A stretch of 64,000 bases of DNA from Rosa chinensis (GCF_002994745.2 NC_037094.1:3270001-3334000), one strand, 5' to 3'. Positions 1 through 10,796 are shown, numbered from the stretch's first letter. Program-made: numbers and translations. Notes: generated by a model from the sequence alone, not told the origin.

Positions 1-1053
1 TGGTCTTGACCTGTACAAAGTATAAGTTTTTTTTATAAATAAGAAGGTTCAAGTCTTTCCTACAAATCTCCTCCAGGTTCTTTAGATTATCATAGAACAA
101 ATAAAGATGTATTATAGGATTTCAGATATATTCAGTAACAAAATGACATCCGAAACATACCTTATCCCAGTTCTCCTCAATGTCAATTCCTCCACACTCT
201 GAGAAGCTTATGCTATTCCCAAGTCTATCTGAGACGATGTTAATATAAAACTCTTCATTGTGGGGAATGAAGGGCTCGACAATGAATGTTGTGATGGGTC
301 CTTTGCAGCCACCCATCTCAACCTGTAAATCGGAAATGAAACATGTAAGCGGAACTCTCCCAATTGTCAAAAGGAGCGATATGTATGAAGCCATAGGAAA
401 CTTAAAGTACCTCTTTGCCTAGGCGCTCCTTCACAAAGGTGACGACTTGGGCGAAATCCAGGTTCAAGGCAACCAAACCACTCTTCCCACGCTTTCCAAA
501 CAACATGTCAGGCTTGACAACCAACTTGGAAGTAGAGAGCCAAGTCTCCTTCTCAAGTAGCTCATTGAAATCAGTTGATTCGGTAATCTAAAGATCGAAC
601 CAAAAAAGAAAAAGGAAAAAATCAATAAGCTACAACTTGCAACAAAATTTATGTTCAGCAACACATCAAATTTTCTTCTTCTAGACAGGGATCACACAAA
701 CAGATTGCTTAAATCTTTAACAATCTAGTTAAGGGTATATGTGGTCTAACAATTGGCTAAAGATTTGATCTTCAACAATCTAAAAACTCTCCTCAATCTA
801 TTGAGCTCAAATTAGATCTAACTACTTTAAACATTGTACTCTGTAACCACCATTTACACAATACACATGATTTCTTCAAATGTATCACAAATCTTTCAAA
901 GCTTGAATCTTTAAGATCCAAAATGCTTGAGCAAAATCTGAATCAAAGACTGACCTGGGCAGATTTGAGAGGCAATTCACGGCCAGCGATCCTCTTGAAG
1001 TGTTCCTTCAACAACCTCTTGGAGTCGTACTCTCGGATCTTCTTGCGTGCCAT
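1..1053 (-). CDS. ACLA: ATP-citrate lyase alpha subunit (ACLA), 5' part, runs off left edge
   Basis: This subunit works with the beta subunit to make cytosolic acetyl-CoA from citrate, CoA and ATP. Three complete coding exons and the start of a fourth are visible on the minus strand: 955-1053 (33 codons, starts [12 protein letters not shown]), 411-587 (59 codons, includes [15 protein letters not shown]), 161-322 (54 codons, includes [18 protein letters not shown] and ENWDK) and 1-10 (V-K-T). All introns are phase 0 with GT..AG ends, and the joined 146+ codons read without a stop. This is the N-terminal ATP-grasp region of plant ACLA as I remember it. The ATG at 1053 fits the conserved [18 protein letters not shown] start. 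A 5'UTR intron lies at about 1061-1147 (donor AAG/GTAAGG, acceptor GCAG), with leader exon upstream to about 1250. The rest of the gene (family about 420 aa) lies left of the window. Recognition is from memory but the match is long. Confidence 0.93.
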
Positions 1054-1148
1054 TTCTCACCTGCTATGATTTGCACCACAAAATCAAAACCAATCTACCA
1101 AAAGAGACCAACTTTATTCAATTCTCAAGGGTTTGATGCAACCTTACC

Positions 1149-1560
1149 TTGAAAGAAGAGTTGGGTTTTGGACCTTTGGTGTTGGGTTTGTGGGAGTTAG
1201 GTAGGAAGATGCAATGCTAACTGATTTCTGTAGTGCCAACAAAGAACCTTAATGACTCAATTCTGTATTAATCTTTTGAGATTCCACAGTCAGACCAGAA
1301 AAGTACTCATCATAATCGACCTCATCATAATCAAATGGGCTTCAAATTACATCACTGAAATCAACAATTTGCGGTACCCGGTTGTACAAATTACAAAACC
1401 CATAATTCAAATGAAAGAAACACAAGCTACTGAAGCTAGCAGCCAACAAAATCAGATAATACAAGCAGATTATCAAGAATACTAACACCTAAGTTAGAGA
1501 ATCGATCAAATTAGAGATTATCCTTCCCAAAACTCAACCATCAAATAATACAAGCAGAAA
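1149..1560. other. ACLA 5' leader and upstream region, no gene seen
   Basis: This stretch holds the ACLA 5'UTR exon (about 1148-1250, minus strand) and AT-rich upstream sequence. I see no obvious TATA box and no other coding region. An open frame at 1252-1485 has no recognisable content. Confidence 0.5.
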
Positions 1561-1715
1561 TGAAAGCCCAAGGTGGAGATCAAACCTGGAGATCGATCAG
1601 CGATGCAGGAAGAAGCGATGCAGGAAGCACAGAGAGCGATCGAATCGCGATCGGGGTCAGGGCCGGCTGTCGGGCTGAGGTTGAATTGCGATCAGGACAG
1701 AGTGAAGGACTGCCG

Positions 1716-1835
1716 GACTGGGAGGCGGAATGAGATAGAGAGGAGTCGATAGAGTTAGGGACTGGGAGAGAGGCGGAGTCGATAGAGTTAGGGACTGGGA
1801 GAGATGAGGGACTGGGAGAGAGGCGGAGTCGATTT
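1716..1835. repeat. Minisatellite, units with GGACTGGGAGAGAGGCGGAG
   Basis: Three to four imperfect copies of a 38-bp-scale unit containing GGACTGGGAGAGA and GTCGATAGAGTTAG lie in tandem inside the CACTA remnant. Open frames crossing it are repeat artefacts. Confidence 0.75.
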
Positions 1836-1864
1836 TTAGGGTTTCCGAAACATATACAAAACGA

Positions 1865-2045
1865 CGTCCTTGAGCCTTTGGTGAGATGGGTGGATGTCAA
1901 ATCGGTGTAGACTCAAAGACTGTTTCTTGACTGCGGGTTTGGGGTCGCCGAAGGCATCGTAGAGGCAGTTGAGGATGACCGGGAGGACGTCGGCGGCAAG
2001 GGTCTGGATTGTTTTCTTGAGATCTTCGACTGCAATTTGGTAACA
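1865..2045 (-). pseudogene. TORTIFOLIA1/SPIRAL2-like HEAT-repeat exon fragment captured in the CACTA element
   Basis: The minus strand reads YQIAVEDLKKTIQTL, then LPVILNCLYDAFGDPKPAVKKQSL, resembling the N-terminal HEAT/TOG region of plant TORTIFOLIA1-like microtubule-associated proteins. The expected continuation (TSTHLTK) appears in a different frame at about 1890, so at least one frameshift is present. No start, no downstream exons and no microtubule-binding C-terminus are present. It lies inside CACTA-terminal sequence, so I read it as a transduplicated exon. Family assignment is from memory; another HEAT/ARM protein is possible. Confidence 0.5.
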
Positions 2046-3302
2046 CAAGTCAGACTAGAAACCCGATATCTGGGTTTGGAGAGCGATTGAGAGTGATTGA
2101 GAGTGTTCTGACTCGGGCTAGAAAACTGGGTATCTAGGTTTTGAGAACTATTGAGAGTGATGGAGAGTGTTCTGACTCGGGTGATAGTGATTGAGAGTGG
2201 AAAGAAAGTTTCGAGAGGGGAAAGAGTGATTGAGACTGATTGAGAGTGATAGAGTGATAGTGATCGAGAGGGGAAAGAGTGATTGAGAGTGAGAGTTCTG
2301 ATAGTGGCCGGGTTCTTTTTTTCTTTCTCTCGACAGTTTGCTCGGTAGGTTTGGCTGGTGAGAATATTTGCTTGGTTTGGTAACAGATAATGTCATAGAT
2401 ATTTGCTTTGCTTGGCTGGTGAGAATAAATTTGTCATAGAAGAATTAAGTTCATCACACAACAGATAATGAAACAACTGTCGTACAAGAGTATGTAATGT
2501 CAAAGTAGAGAGGGAAATTTGGCTGCCTAGCTAGCTCGGTTTGGAGGGAGCAATTCAAATAGATTTGAGCCTTCACACAACAGAATGTCTACATTCTGTT
2601 GTACCATTTGTTATATCATTCACTTGATATACCTAGTAGAAGGTGCCAACTTTTTACAACATTGGCGCCTAGTCGAAATTTGGAGCAAAATTTGGCGCCC
2701 AGCTCTAATCATACAACAGAAATAGCAATACTGTTGTATCTTGCAGTATTCACACAACAGAACATGCATAATTGTGTTGTGTGATTAAATTGGTGGGTGG
2801 GAATTTTGAGCTCAGTGATGGCGGGACATATGCCGCTAAATTTTGTATAATTCAGATAACGGAACATGCATAATTGTGTTGTGTGATAGAACTCTGAAGA
2901 AAAAGTTCTTAATTTAGTAGTATTCCCACAACAGAACTTCATTAATAGCGTTGTAGGATGGAATTCACGTTATCAGACGACAGTCAATTTTTAATCTCTT
3001 GTCTGATAGGTGTTGTGTGATGCATATTTTGTAGTAGTGGAGATCTCAATTATTAAAGACTTTTTTTTGTTTTCATTTCATTTTATTGATGAATATACAA
3101 GTTATGTTATTTTTCGACCAGGGCCTTGAAAAACTTAGGACCGGCCCTGCCTCCCATTCCAGAACAGTCTCTGAGATAGATTTCCTTGCTCATAGAGTCA
3201 ACATTTTTTGTTGTGTTTGATTAAATTCTTTATACTCTTTACATCTTTATTTTATGAGAAATTGTCTCTTTATCCTAATTCTAAGGACAGTAATCTCCTT
3301 TA

Positions 3303-3821
3303 GGCTCCGTTTGGTTGGCAAGAATGTCCAAATAGGAAAATGATTTATTTTTCTTTCCATACCCATATGGAATGAATCATAAGTTTTGGTATTTCCATGT
3401 GGGTGTTTGGAACATTATTGAAAATTAAATTCTGGAATTAATTTTCTATTTTTATTGTAGTGTTTGGTAAGTCATAAGGATGATATATAATAAAATTAGA
3501 ATTTTCAATAACACCTTTTTACTAATTAAAGTACAATGATGACAATCAACTTATAAGAAATATTGGTAGGGGTATATAAATTTTTTAGAGGGATAATATA
3601 TGTAATTTTGCCTTTGACAGTGGGAAATGAAATTATAATATCATCACTGACTAGGTATTTCAATTCAGGTTTTTTTAAGGAGTCAATTTCCACTCAAATC
3701 TCTTTTTTTATTTTATTTTATTTCCTTTCCAATATCTAATTACAACCAAACGACACCTCTAAATGGAAAATGAAATTAATTCATATTCCATACCATGATT
3801 TCATGTCATCCAAACGGGGCC
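3303..3821. mobile_element. PIF/Harbinger (Tourist-like) MITE
   Basis: The 519-bp element begins GGCTCCGTTTGGTTGGCA and ends with the inverse of GGCCCCGTTTGGATGACA, flanked by TTA on both sides (3300-3302 and 3822-3824). TTA duplications and GGSCCCGTTTGG-type termini are hallmarks of Tourist-like MITEs. No coding capacity. Confidence 0.8.
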
Positions 3822-3917
3822 TTATTGTAATGTCCCAAATGGATTGACGTCATAGCACCGTGAATCTTACGAAGCTCAAGTATTGACAAAACAATACTCA
3901 AACTCCTTAATATAGAC

Positions 3918-5740
3918 AATAGCTTATTTTTAATCTCTACATTGTAAAAACCAAACTAAAAGCCCAAAGATTGAATTTGAGTACTTGTTTCAAGGAAAAA
4001 CTCCAAAATCCTGTTAACACACTTAATAGTTGGAATAAAGATATCTCAAAATTTTATGTGAAAGAAGCTAACAAAATTCAAAGTATAGTAATTAAGCTTA
4101 AAACCAACTTCAGCAAAATCAAAATAATTAAGAACTAGTGGTCTTCAAGGAGTGTCTAAAATCTAAAAAGTTCAATAGTATACTTTAAGGACAGTTTCCA
4201 AGCAAATGGCAAGTAGCAAGTGTGATCAGTTTGACAGGAGGAATAATCTCAACTTGACTAAATAACAATTTAGAAATAAGAATTGAAAAGATACAAGTTT
4301 GCATCACAAATTGGGCAAAGAGGCCTGGTTATATGCATACATGACCCCGAAACAAGTTGTCGGGAGTGATTCAACATAAATGACTGATCTAGATATTTAT
4401 ATAGACCAAAATGAGCCTTTAAAACAGATCTATAACAAGCTAAGTTCAGCTTTCCAAGATAAAGTTTAAGGGGGATAAAGGCTAAAAAATGCAAAAGAAA
4501 CATCAAGGTCTGAAATAACAAATATAGACCTTAGAGGACAGAAGTTGACAAGCTCCAAAACGACAAAAGCCACCACTTCAGTTCTACTCCCTTTCAACTT
4601 CGAGCACAGTACTTGAAATGAGTAGGGGTGAGCATCACTTACATTCATATACTTAGTAGGAAGTAACGCTAGCTAGGTTTGAAAACAAACTGAAATTTGG
4701 TGCCAACAATGCTATCAAAACAACAGCAGAAAACTAAAAATTGGTATATAAATTTATGGTAAAAAGATGCATGAAAGGGTACCCACTTTTCTAAAAAAAT
4801 GATGATCGGTCTTAATATCAACTACTTACTTGCTAAGGTAAATACACAAACAGCGAGCAAGAAGTAGCGAGAGTGGTCGTTTATGCCATACCACCTAGAA
4901 GTGATGCCACACCTCAAAGGATGTTAGACATCCTCCAATCCGTTTAGCCCCTCCAGAGGTTTAGGGGATCGAAACCCAAGGTAGTCACTTTGCTCCGTTC
5001 ACTCTCAGGTCACCACTAAAAAACAATGCAATTTCTATGCATAAAAACATAGAAATCTTTTCGGGAAAAACTCTAACCAGTGAAGACCCCCTACCTGAAA
5101 TCTTTGATGTATAACTCCCAGCAATTACCACATAACTAAATTTCAGTCCACTTGAGTCCTTGATTCTATTATGAAAATGTAAACCATCATCAGTCCTAAA
5201 ATCATTTCTCCTTTAAGACTAAATCACACTTTTATAGACCGAATAATAACTAGAGCTTCCAGAGCTTCCATGTGTGGGCTTATTCCAAAAAGAAGATACT
5301 AATCAGAATGCATTGATTAGAATACACAGAAAATTGTCCTTTGTTGTTACTTTTGAATAAGAATGAAACCTTTTCTAAGCCTTTCGGATTGAACGTTAAA
5401 GTTTCAAGGCATGCTTTGCTTGTCTAATTTAACTTACTAAAGATCAAGGACTGAAGAAAAAAAAAAGTGTAAAAGTTCTCAAATAAATTGTTTTGAAACA
5501 ATGAGCTACAAGTTTGAGAAATTTTCATAAAATTGGTAACAAGAAAGAAAAATTCACTAACAATCATCATTTCAATGAATTCAATCACAACTCTCCAGAT
5601 TTCAAGTAGACCTGCAAAGCTACTATTGCGCAAAGTTTCACGTTATTCACAGTTCAAATGAATGGTCAAACAAGAATCCAAAGTGACAGAAATGCTGAAT
5701 TATGCATAAATCCTAAATTCTGCAGAAATCCTGAAACATT
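3918..5740. other. Duplicated non-coding block A (unit 1)
   Basis: This block matches 49226-52066 in unit 2, apart from a retroinsertion there. Short open frames (such as 4466-4648, minus) exist in both copies, but their translations differ at many positions without preserved sense, so I do not call a gene. Confidence 0.7.
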
Positions 5741-6590
5741 GTTCTAACTTCAAAATAGCATAAACATATCATTTAACTCTGTTTTTCACGAAACAGAGTT
5801 TAAAATGATCATTGAATAGTCTACTTTAAGATATCAAAAATTGAGATTAAAACAAGAAGTTTAGCTATTTCGAAAATGGTAGAATAGCGCATTGGTTAAG
5901 CTTGGTTGTTGTCTTTGAGGCATACTATCAAACACATGGTGTGCATTATTTGAACCTCGATCTATTTCAATTCTACTCATCCTAATGGACTTAACAAAGC
6001 TAAGATCAGTCAAAGATGTATCCACAACAACCTTGAACAGATTAAAGGACAAAGATTTAACTAAAAGATCCTTGACCCAAAACCCCAAAATGAGCAAAAA
6101 TTATCGCATTCACCCCAGCAACAGATTTTTATTCTCACATACACAATTTGACATCAAATGACCATTTTATCCTTAACTTAATTAATAAATTACATTTTGT
6201 GCCACTCTCATCTATCTCTCCCCCCCCCTTCTCTCTCTCTCTCTCTCTCCCTCCCTCCCTCCATCTCGGAGTCGAGCCAGACCGAATTCCAACTTCCAAA
6301 ATCTCTGGCTCATTACGACGAAAACCTCAGGATGCTTCGTATCGAATTCCGACAACCTCACCAGATCTCTCCCCTTCAGCGTCGGCGTACTCGTCGAACT
6401 CAGTCCAAGTGCCATCTGGTTTCTCCCTCTCTCTCTCCAATCTCCAGTTCCGGCGGAGGAGCACTTTCCGCCTACTTCCTCTTGCTGCTCCAGCAATGAG
6501 CTCAACGACGTTGTTCTCGTCAGCTCGCCGCCTCTGGATCTGGACCAAGACGCTGAACGACATCTCCAGCTAAAGACGACTTCTGGTCCC
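5741..6590. other. Unit-1-only stretch; possible PPR-like scrap, CT-rich GC-rich segment
   Basis: The stretch 5861-6097 on the minus strand contains NNAHHVFDSMPQRQ, reminiscent of a pentatricopeptide repeat, but nothing around it extends the similarity. From 6210 a (CT)n run leads into a GC-rich segment to about 6590 with overlapping open frames on both strands and no recognisable protein. It is probably transposon cargo. Confidence 0.3.
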
Positions 6591-6743
6591 AAGTCTCACG
6601 GTTGAACTTCTATTGGGTGCCCAGAGCTTTTCTCTGGGTGCCTAAATCAATTTCTTTGTTTTTTTTATTTTTTTTTTATAAGTAATGGGACAGGATGAAA
6701 AAAAAAAAAAAAAAAAGTTTCGAATGCCTATTGGGGGGGGGGG

Positions 6744-6990
6744 GCAATAGACGTCTATTGGAGAGCAATAGACGTCTATTGGAGAGCAATAGACGTCTAT
6801 TGGAGAGCAATAGACGTTTTGAATTGATATAATCTCTTCGCTTTTTTCTTTAATCAAAGTTTTATTTGTCTAATTTTAGGAAGATTAGTTCCTATTCTGG
6901 CAACCGAAAGTTCTATTAGGGGGCAATAGACGTCTATAACCCCTCTATTGGGGGTAATAGATGTCTATTGAGGGCAATAAACCTGTCCGG
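6744..6990. repeat. Palindromic minisatellite (AATAGACGTCTATT units)
   Basis: Near-perfect 21-bp tandem units of GCAATAGACGTCTATTGGAGA run from 6744 to about 6817. Each contains the 14-bp palindrome AATAGACGTCTATT. Degenerate copies recur at 6925-6985 (CAATAGACGTCTATAAC, GGTAATAGATGTCTATTG, GGGCAATAAACC). A G12-type homopolymer precedes the array. Related ATTGGGGG / GCAATAAACC motifs occur at 10725-10790 and 11565-11657. Confidence 0.8.
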
Positions 6991-9012
6991 TGAGGTTTTC
7001 AGAAAAGTCCCGCGGGCGGCGGCCGGTGACCTAAATCAGGAGAAAGTTGGCCGGATTCGGGCGACCGGTGTCGGGGCTCCGACGAAGTCTCCTATGGTTT
7101 CTCTCTATTCCATTCTCTCTCTCTCTAAGTAACAAAGGGGTGAGAGTAAAATGGTATTAATTTTTTTTTTTTTTTTAAATTCTTAATAGAATATTAGGGA
7201 AGACCTCCTTAGAGTGTTTTGGGTAAGAGAGAGTTAAAAAAAAAACTTAATGGGGTAAGTGGGAAAAAATCTCTAAAAATGGGGTCCTTAACTAAAAGTA
7301 GAGGTTCTCACCAAAAGAACTTATCTGATAGACATGCGAGGGAAACTCGACAGTTTGAAAGCTCAACCTCCAATTGTTCTGTCATGGTGCAATCAGTGAT
7401 TCAGAAGAGGTTTATAAGATATGCAAAACAAGAAAAGACTTGGGGGTGAGAACATTGGGAAAGCTCAAAAGAAGATTGATCAAACTATGGCTTCATACCT
7501 GGTAACATGATAAGAAGCAAATAGCAGGAATAAGTGTGTGATTTGTTATCAATTTGAGAAAGAGAAAGAGAATAGAAGTAGACTTGGTTTTTGTTATGTG
7601 AGTGTTTAATTTGGTTGGAAAAGAGGTCTTAGTGAATATAAAGATGACATTTTAAATAAACTAAATAAATATAAACTAAAAGACTTTTGTTAACAAAAGA
7701 TGCCGAAAATGTAAGAAATAAATTAAAAGTCGTAAATTATTTGATCTCTAGTTGTCGAAAATCATTTGATATCTAGTTGGAGTGAAAGAAATATAACGAA
7801 CTAAGAGATGATAATTATGAATAATTTATAAATTGGGATAGGTACTAATCAAGGTTAAGGAATAAGAGCAAAATAATATGGTTGTCAAGCTAGCAAAACT
7901 TAGGGTTTTGAGTACAGAAAGCGATGACAACGGATCTACTCCTCATCGTTGGGTCTAGCGGAGGCGCGATCTTTCGTCGTCGTCGAGCGAGGTTCTAATG
8001 TGAGGCAGGGGAAGCAGGTTTTGCCGCTTGGAGCAGGTTTTTGAGGCTTGAAGCAACTGGTGGACTTACAGAGGTGGTTGGACTAGGTGCGGTTTTTGTA
8101 GCGGCGGTGGTCGAAGATTCATTGAAGATGAGGCTTCTACTGTCACGGTAACGGTTAGTTTTGAGAAAGGAGTTCCTGATCGGTTGCTCGGTTTGTCTTA
8201 TTGGGTTTCCGATTTCATTGTTTTACTCACCCAGTTCCAGCACCGGTTGGGTTTATGCTGATATGTGTTAGGTCACTGAGAAGAGGTGGAGCTGATGTTG
8301 CGTTTGAGGAGCTATCTACAGGAAAATATGGCGACGGCAATGATGACTGGCTGAGGCAGATTAAATTATGCTATTGTGTTGTCTTTAGTACCCCTGGGAC
8401 TAGGTTTCTTGGGCTTGGTCTCAGGTTTTGGGCAATTTAGGTTTGTCAAGAAGTCTGACCCATTAATTAAAGGGAAGGAGCCCATAGCTGTCTAGTTGTT
8501 TTATTTAGAATAAATGTCTATGCTTGTAAAACTATCTCTATAAGTCTTGGGGAAGTGCATAGCTTTAGGGTATCACAACTGGATGCTTGGCGTGTAAGGT
8601 TAGGTAAACTAAATTGCCTGCAAGGAGAGGTATTTTATGTGGCATAGACTATTCTGTGCAAGAATTGTTAAAACGAAGTAATCTTATGTACTATACTTTA
8701 TCTATGAACCAAAGACATACTACTGGTATGTTCTCTTTTATAATAAAAAGGATTAATTTCAGTTTACCCCCTTGAGGTTTGGATCAACATCATGTTAGTC
8801 CCTGCAGTTTCAATTTAATCAGTATCACCCTCATACTTTTCAATTTCATCACCCGTGTCCATTCCGTCCAAATCAGATGTTATATCTGACGTTGGGGGCC
8901 CACTATAAGGGCTAAAATGGTCATTTCAAGACAAAAAAAATCAGAACAAAAAATACCCTTTTTTTTTTTTCTTGCAACGCAAAAAATACCCATTGCCCAC
9001 TCATCCCTAGCC

Positions 9013-9285
9013 ATGGATGCCTTGTCTTCTTCTTTCCTCTCCACATTGCCCACTCAATCTTCTGTTAGAATTGAAGAAAGACCCAGACACCTCCAAAAAG
9101 CACGACACCACAACCCCTACCAGAACAGACTCCTCCTCCATCCTACTCCTCACCACCACCCACAAAACCTAATGCACCAGCACTTCCTACTGTGATCTTC
9201 AACCTCTTCAACGACTTCATCAACAACTTCGTCAACCCACCGGTCCGGTCTTCAGTCGACCCCAAACACGCACTCTCCACCGCCC
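9013..9285 (+). pseudogene. CCD4-like carotenoid cleavage dioxygenase N-terminal fragment (captured)
   Basis: Frame one from ATG 9013 reads MDALSSSFLSTLPTQSSVRI. After a one-base shift near 9076 a second frame reads KTQTPPKSTTPQPLPEQT, a Pro-rich linker, then LPTVIFNLFNDFINNFVNPP and VRSSVDPKHALS. This matches the plastid-transit, linker and start-of-domain layout of plant carotenoid cleavage dioxygenase 4. Similarity stops at about 9280, before any iron-binding histidine, so no enzyme can result. Assignment from memory; the long motif match is fairly convincing. Confidence 0.65.
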
Positions 9286-9399
9286 TCAGTGAGATCAGTT
9301 ATGGCCTGAAGAGAGCCTCGGCATCTCCACCGCCTTCCCCAAATCGTCAACACAACGACCCTCGAGGACTGCATCGATCTATGGCAACGCGAGATCCAG

Positions 9400-9779
9400 T
9401 CCCTCCTCGGGACAATCAACTCCTCGCAGCTACCCACGTGGCGCTCAAGCAGGACCTAACCACTGCTCAGAGTGACCTCCGCAACCTGAAGGTCGTCGCC
9501 GGCCAAATCAAATCCGAGAGGAACGCCGAAGTCCACGAGGTCTACGACAGGTCGTTGAAGCTGGACGACGAGCTCTGCAACGTAGACGCCATGAAAGCCG
9601 AGTTGACTCTGGTCCGGAACGACATCGAGGACTTGAGCAAGTCGCGGATGGAGCTCGTGACCAAGTTGAAGACGATCCAAAGAGAGAATGAGAGGGCTCG
9701 GTCCGACGAGTCGAAGCGAATCGAAGCCATTAGAGACGAAATTGAGACTTTGAAGTTGGAGATTGAGAAGGGAAGGTAA
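9400..9779 (+). pseudogene. FLX-like coiled-coil protein fragment (captured)
   Basis: An uninterrupted frame ends at 9779 and reads LLAATHVALKQDLTTAQSDL, then [27 protein letters not shown], then [16 protein letters not shown]. This is the coiled-coil core of plant FLX/FLX-like proteins (FLC-expressor family), with its characteristic order ATHVALKQEL, REVYEKSLKLE, VDAMRAELxxVRxDI. The frame continues upstream through the CCD4-like piece, giving a 195-codon chimeric frame (9192-9779) that begins with GTG; its first in-frame ATG falls near 9380. Both natural termini of an FLX-like protein are missing. Confidence 0.65.
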
Positions 9780-9799
9780 AAAATCGAATCCTTTTTCGA

Positions 9800-10045
9800 A
9801 TTTGTGAGAGAATTTTGAAGTTGCTGAGATCGACGATCTTTGTCAATGGTGTAGTTGCTGCGAGTGAAGATGTTGGAAGCGTCTTCCTTGCCGAAGATGA
9901 GCTGCTCGGGGTGGAAGAGTTGGCAGTAGGTTCTGGTGCGGACCTCGTCGATGACGGTGGGCTCGAGGTTGACGAAGATGGGACGTGGGACGTGCTTACA
10001 GGCGCCGGTCTCGGAGAAGAAGGTGTTGAAGGCACCGAAAGTTTG
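9800..10045 (-). pseudogene. Alpha-tubulin exon fragment (captured)
   Basis: The minus strand reads [40 protein letters not shown] and [20 protein letters not shown], then YTIDK. A one-base frameshift follows, after which [18 protein letters not shown] resumes. This corresponds to alpha-tubulin around residues 45-125. Substitutions at otherwise invariant positions (G to C in ETGAGK, R to C in TYRQLF) and the frameshift show it is not functional. It lies opposite to the CCD4/FLX pieces, so it was acquired separately. Confidence 0.85.
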
Positions 10046-10446
10046 AGAAATTGTAGGTGTTTGAGAATAACTTTTGTATGCGTTGCAGCATTTTGTGGAG
10101 TAGAGGCTGTTCAGAGGAGGATGGCGATGGTGGAGCAGAGGCCGAACGACGTCTTAGCCCTTAAAATGGGTATTTTTTGCTTTGCCAAAAAAAAAAAAGT
10201 TTTGTTATGATTTTTTTTGTCTTGCAATGACCATTTTAACCCTTATAGTGGGACCCCCAACGTCAGATATAACGTCCGATTTGGACTGAATGGACACGGG
10301 TGATGAAATTGAAAAGTATGAGGGTGATACTGATCAAATTGAAACTGCAGGGACTAACATGATGTCGACTCCAAACCTTAGGGGGGTAAACTGAAATTAA
10401 TCCGAAAAAAATATATATATATAAAAAAAAATCAAGGTTAAGGAAT

Positions 10447-10796
10447 GTTCACTTTTGACTTAAGAGCTAGTTTCTAGAATTTAAGGCTCTCACACTTATC
10501 CCACCTAATTATTAGCTTTCACAACCACCCTTAAGATGTCTCATTTTGTTCCTTAATACCTAATTAAGTTTTTTTTTTTTTTTTTTACTATTTTTCCCTC
10601 AGCCCTCACATAGAGAGAAAGTGGAAGAGAGAGGAGTTATAAGAGACTTCCCCGGAGGTCTCTAAAGACGTCGTCGAAAATCTCATAGGTCAATGGAGAG
10701 GTCGCTGCAGACTTTATTGCTCTTCCCACCACAAATAAAAGGTCCATTGCCCCCCTAATATTTTATTAGAGAGCAATAAACCTAGAATCTCACCGG
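10447..10796. other. Unit-1-only repeat-rich stretch
   Basis: Poly(T) run at about 10567-10586 and GAGA-rich sequence, then ATTGCCCCCCTAATA / AGAGCAATAAACC motifs related to the palindromic minisatellite at 6744-6990. No coding region seen. Confidence 0.4.

Larger units (their letters stand above)
1560..3039. mobile_element. Right-hand part of a CACTA (En/Spm) DNA transposon
   Basis: The right end reads GTAGTAGTG at 3031-3039, the reverse of CACTACTAC followed by AAAA, a typical CACTA terminus. The preceding 600 bp is full of short direct and inverted copies of CACACAACAG / CTGTTGTGTG (near 2455, 2575, 2597, 2750, 2775, 2875, 2925 and 3010), the subterminal repeats expected for this superfamily. 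Inside are tandem repeats (1716-1835, units with GGACTGGGAGAGA; 2085-2300, units with GATTGAGAGTG) and a host-gene fragment. I found no left CACTA terminus; the left boundary given is only where GC-rich sequence begins. The 3-bp site duplication cannot be checked without the left end. Confidence 0.65.
8750..10403. mobile_element. Pack-MULE (Mutator-like) with fragments of three host genes
   Basis: Long terminal inverted repeats of about 180 bp (strong), extending weakly to about 250 bp: the left begins GGATTAATTTCAGTTTACCC at 8750, and the right end at 10403 is its inverse. Both arms share TTAGTCCCTGCAGTTTCAA and ACGTTGGGGG-type segments. The interior (about 9000-10160) is GC-rich and holds host-derived coding fragments on both strands and no transposase. 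No clean 9-bp duplication is visible; the flanks are A-rich because the element sits in a poly(A) tail. Confidence 0.85.
7864..10429 (+). mobile_element. Non-LTR (LINE-type) retroinsertion, interrupted by a Pack-MULE
   Basis: A perfect 17-bp target-site duplication, AATCAAGGTTAAGGAAT, lies at 7847-7863 and 10430-10446. The insert begins with GC-rich sequence and, if the MULE at 8750-10403 is removed, ends in TATAATAAAAA plus an A-rich tail (10404-10429), as expected for a poly(A) retroelement. The remaining body (7864-8749, 886 bp) has no reverse transcriptase and a weak 79-codon open frame at 8201-8440. The class is inferred from the long duplication and tail, not from coding sequence. Confidence 0.7.

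Noticed and set aside
4466..4648. 60-codon frame conserved in both duplication units (also 50850-51032)
   Set aside because: About a third of residues differ between copies, with no sign of constraint and no flanking exons.
5861..6097. Pentatricopeptide repeat gene
   Set aside because: Only about 14 residues look PPR-like; no tandem 35-residue repeats follow.
6148..6592. Overlapping open frames on both strands (up to 141 codons)
   Set aside because: They run across a CT-rich, GC-biased segment, rich in Ser/Arg/Pro and without recognisable domains. Every frame is open by composition.
6744..6820. CRISPR-like array
   Set aside because: Units are contiguous 21-bp palindromes with no unique spacers, in a plant nuclear context.
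9192..9779. 195-codon frame as a genuine FLX-like gene
   Set aside because: It fuses a CCD4-like piece to an FLX-like core, starts with GTG and sits between MULE inverted repeats.
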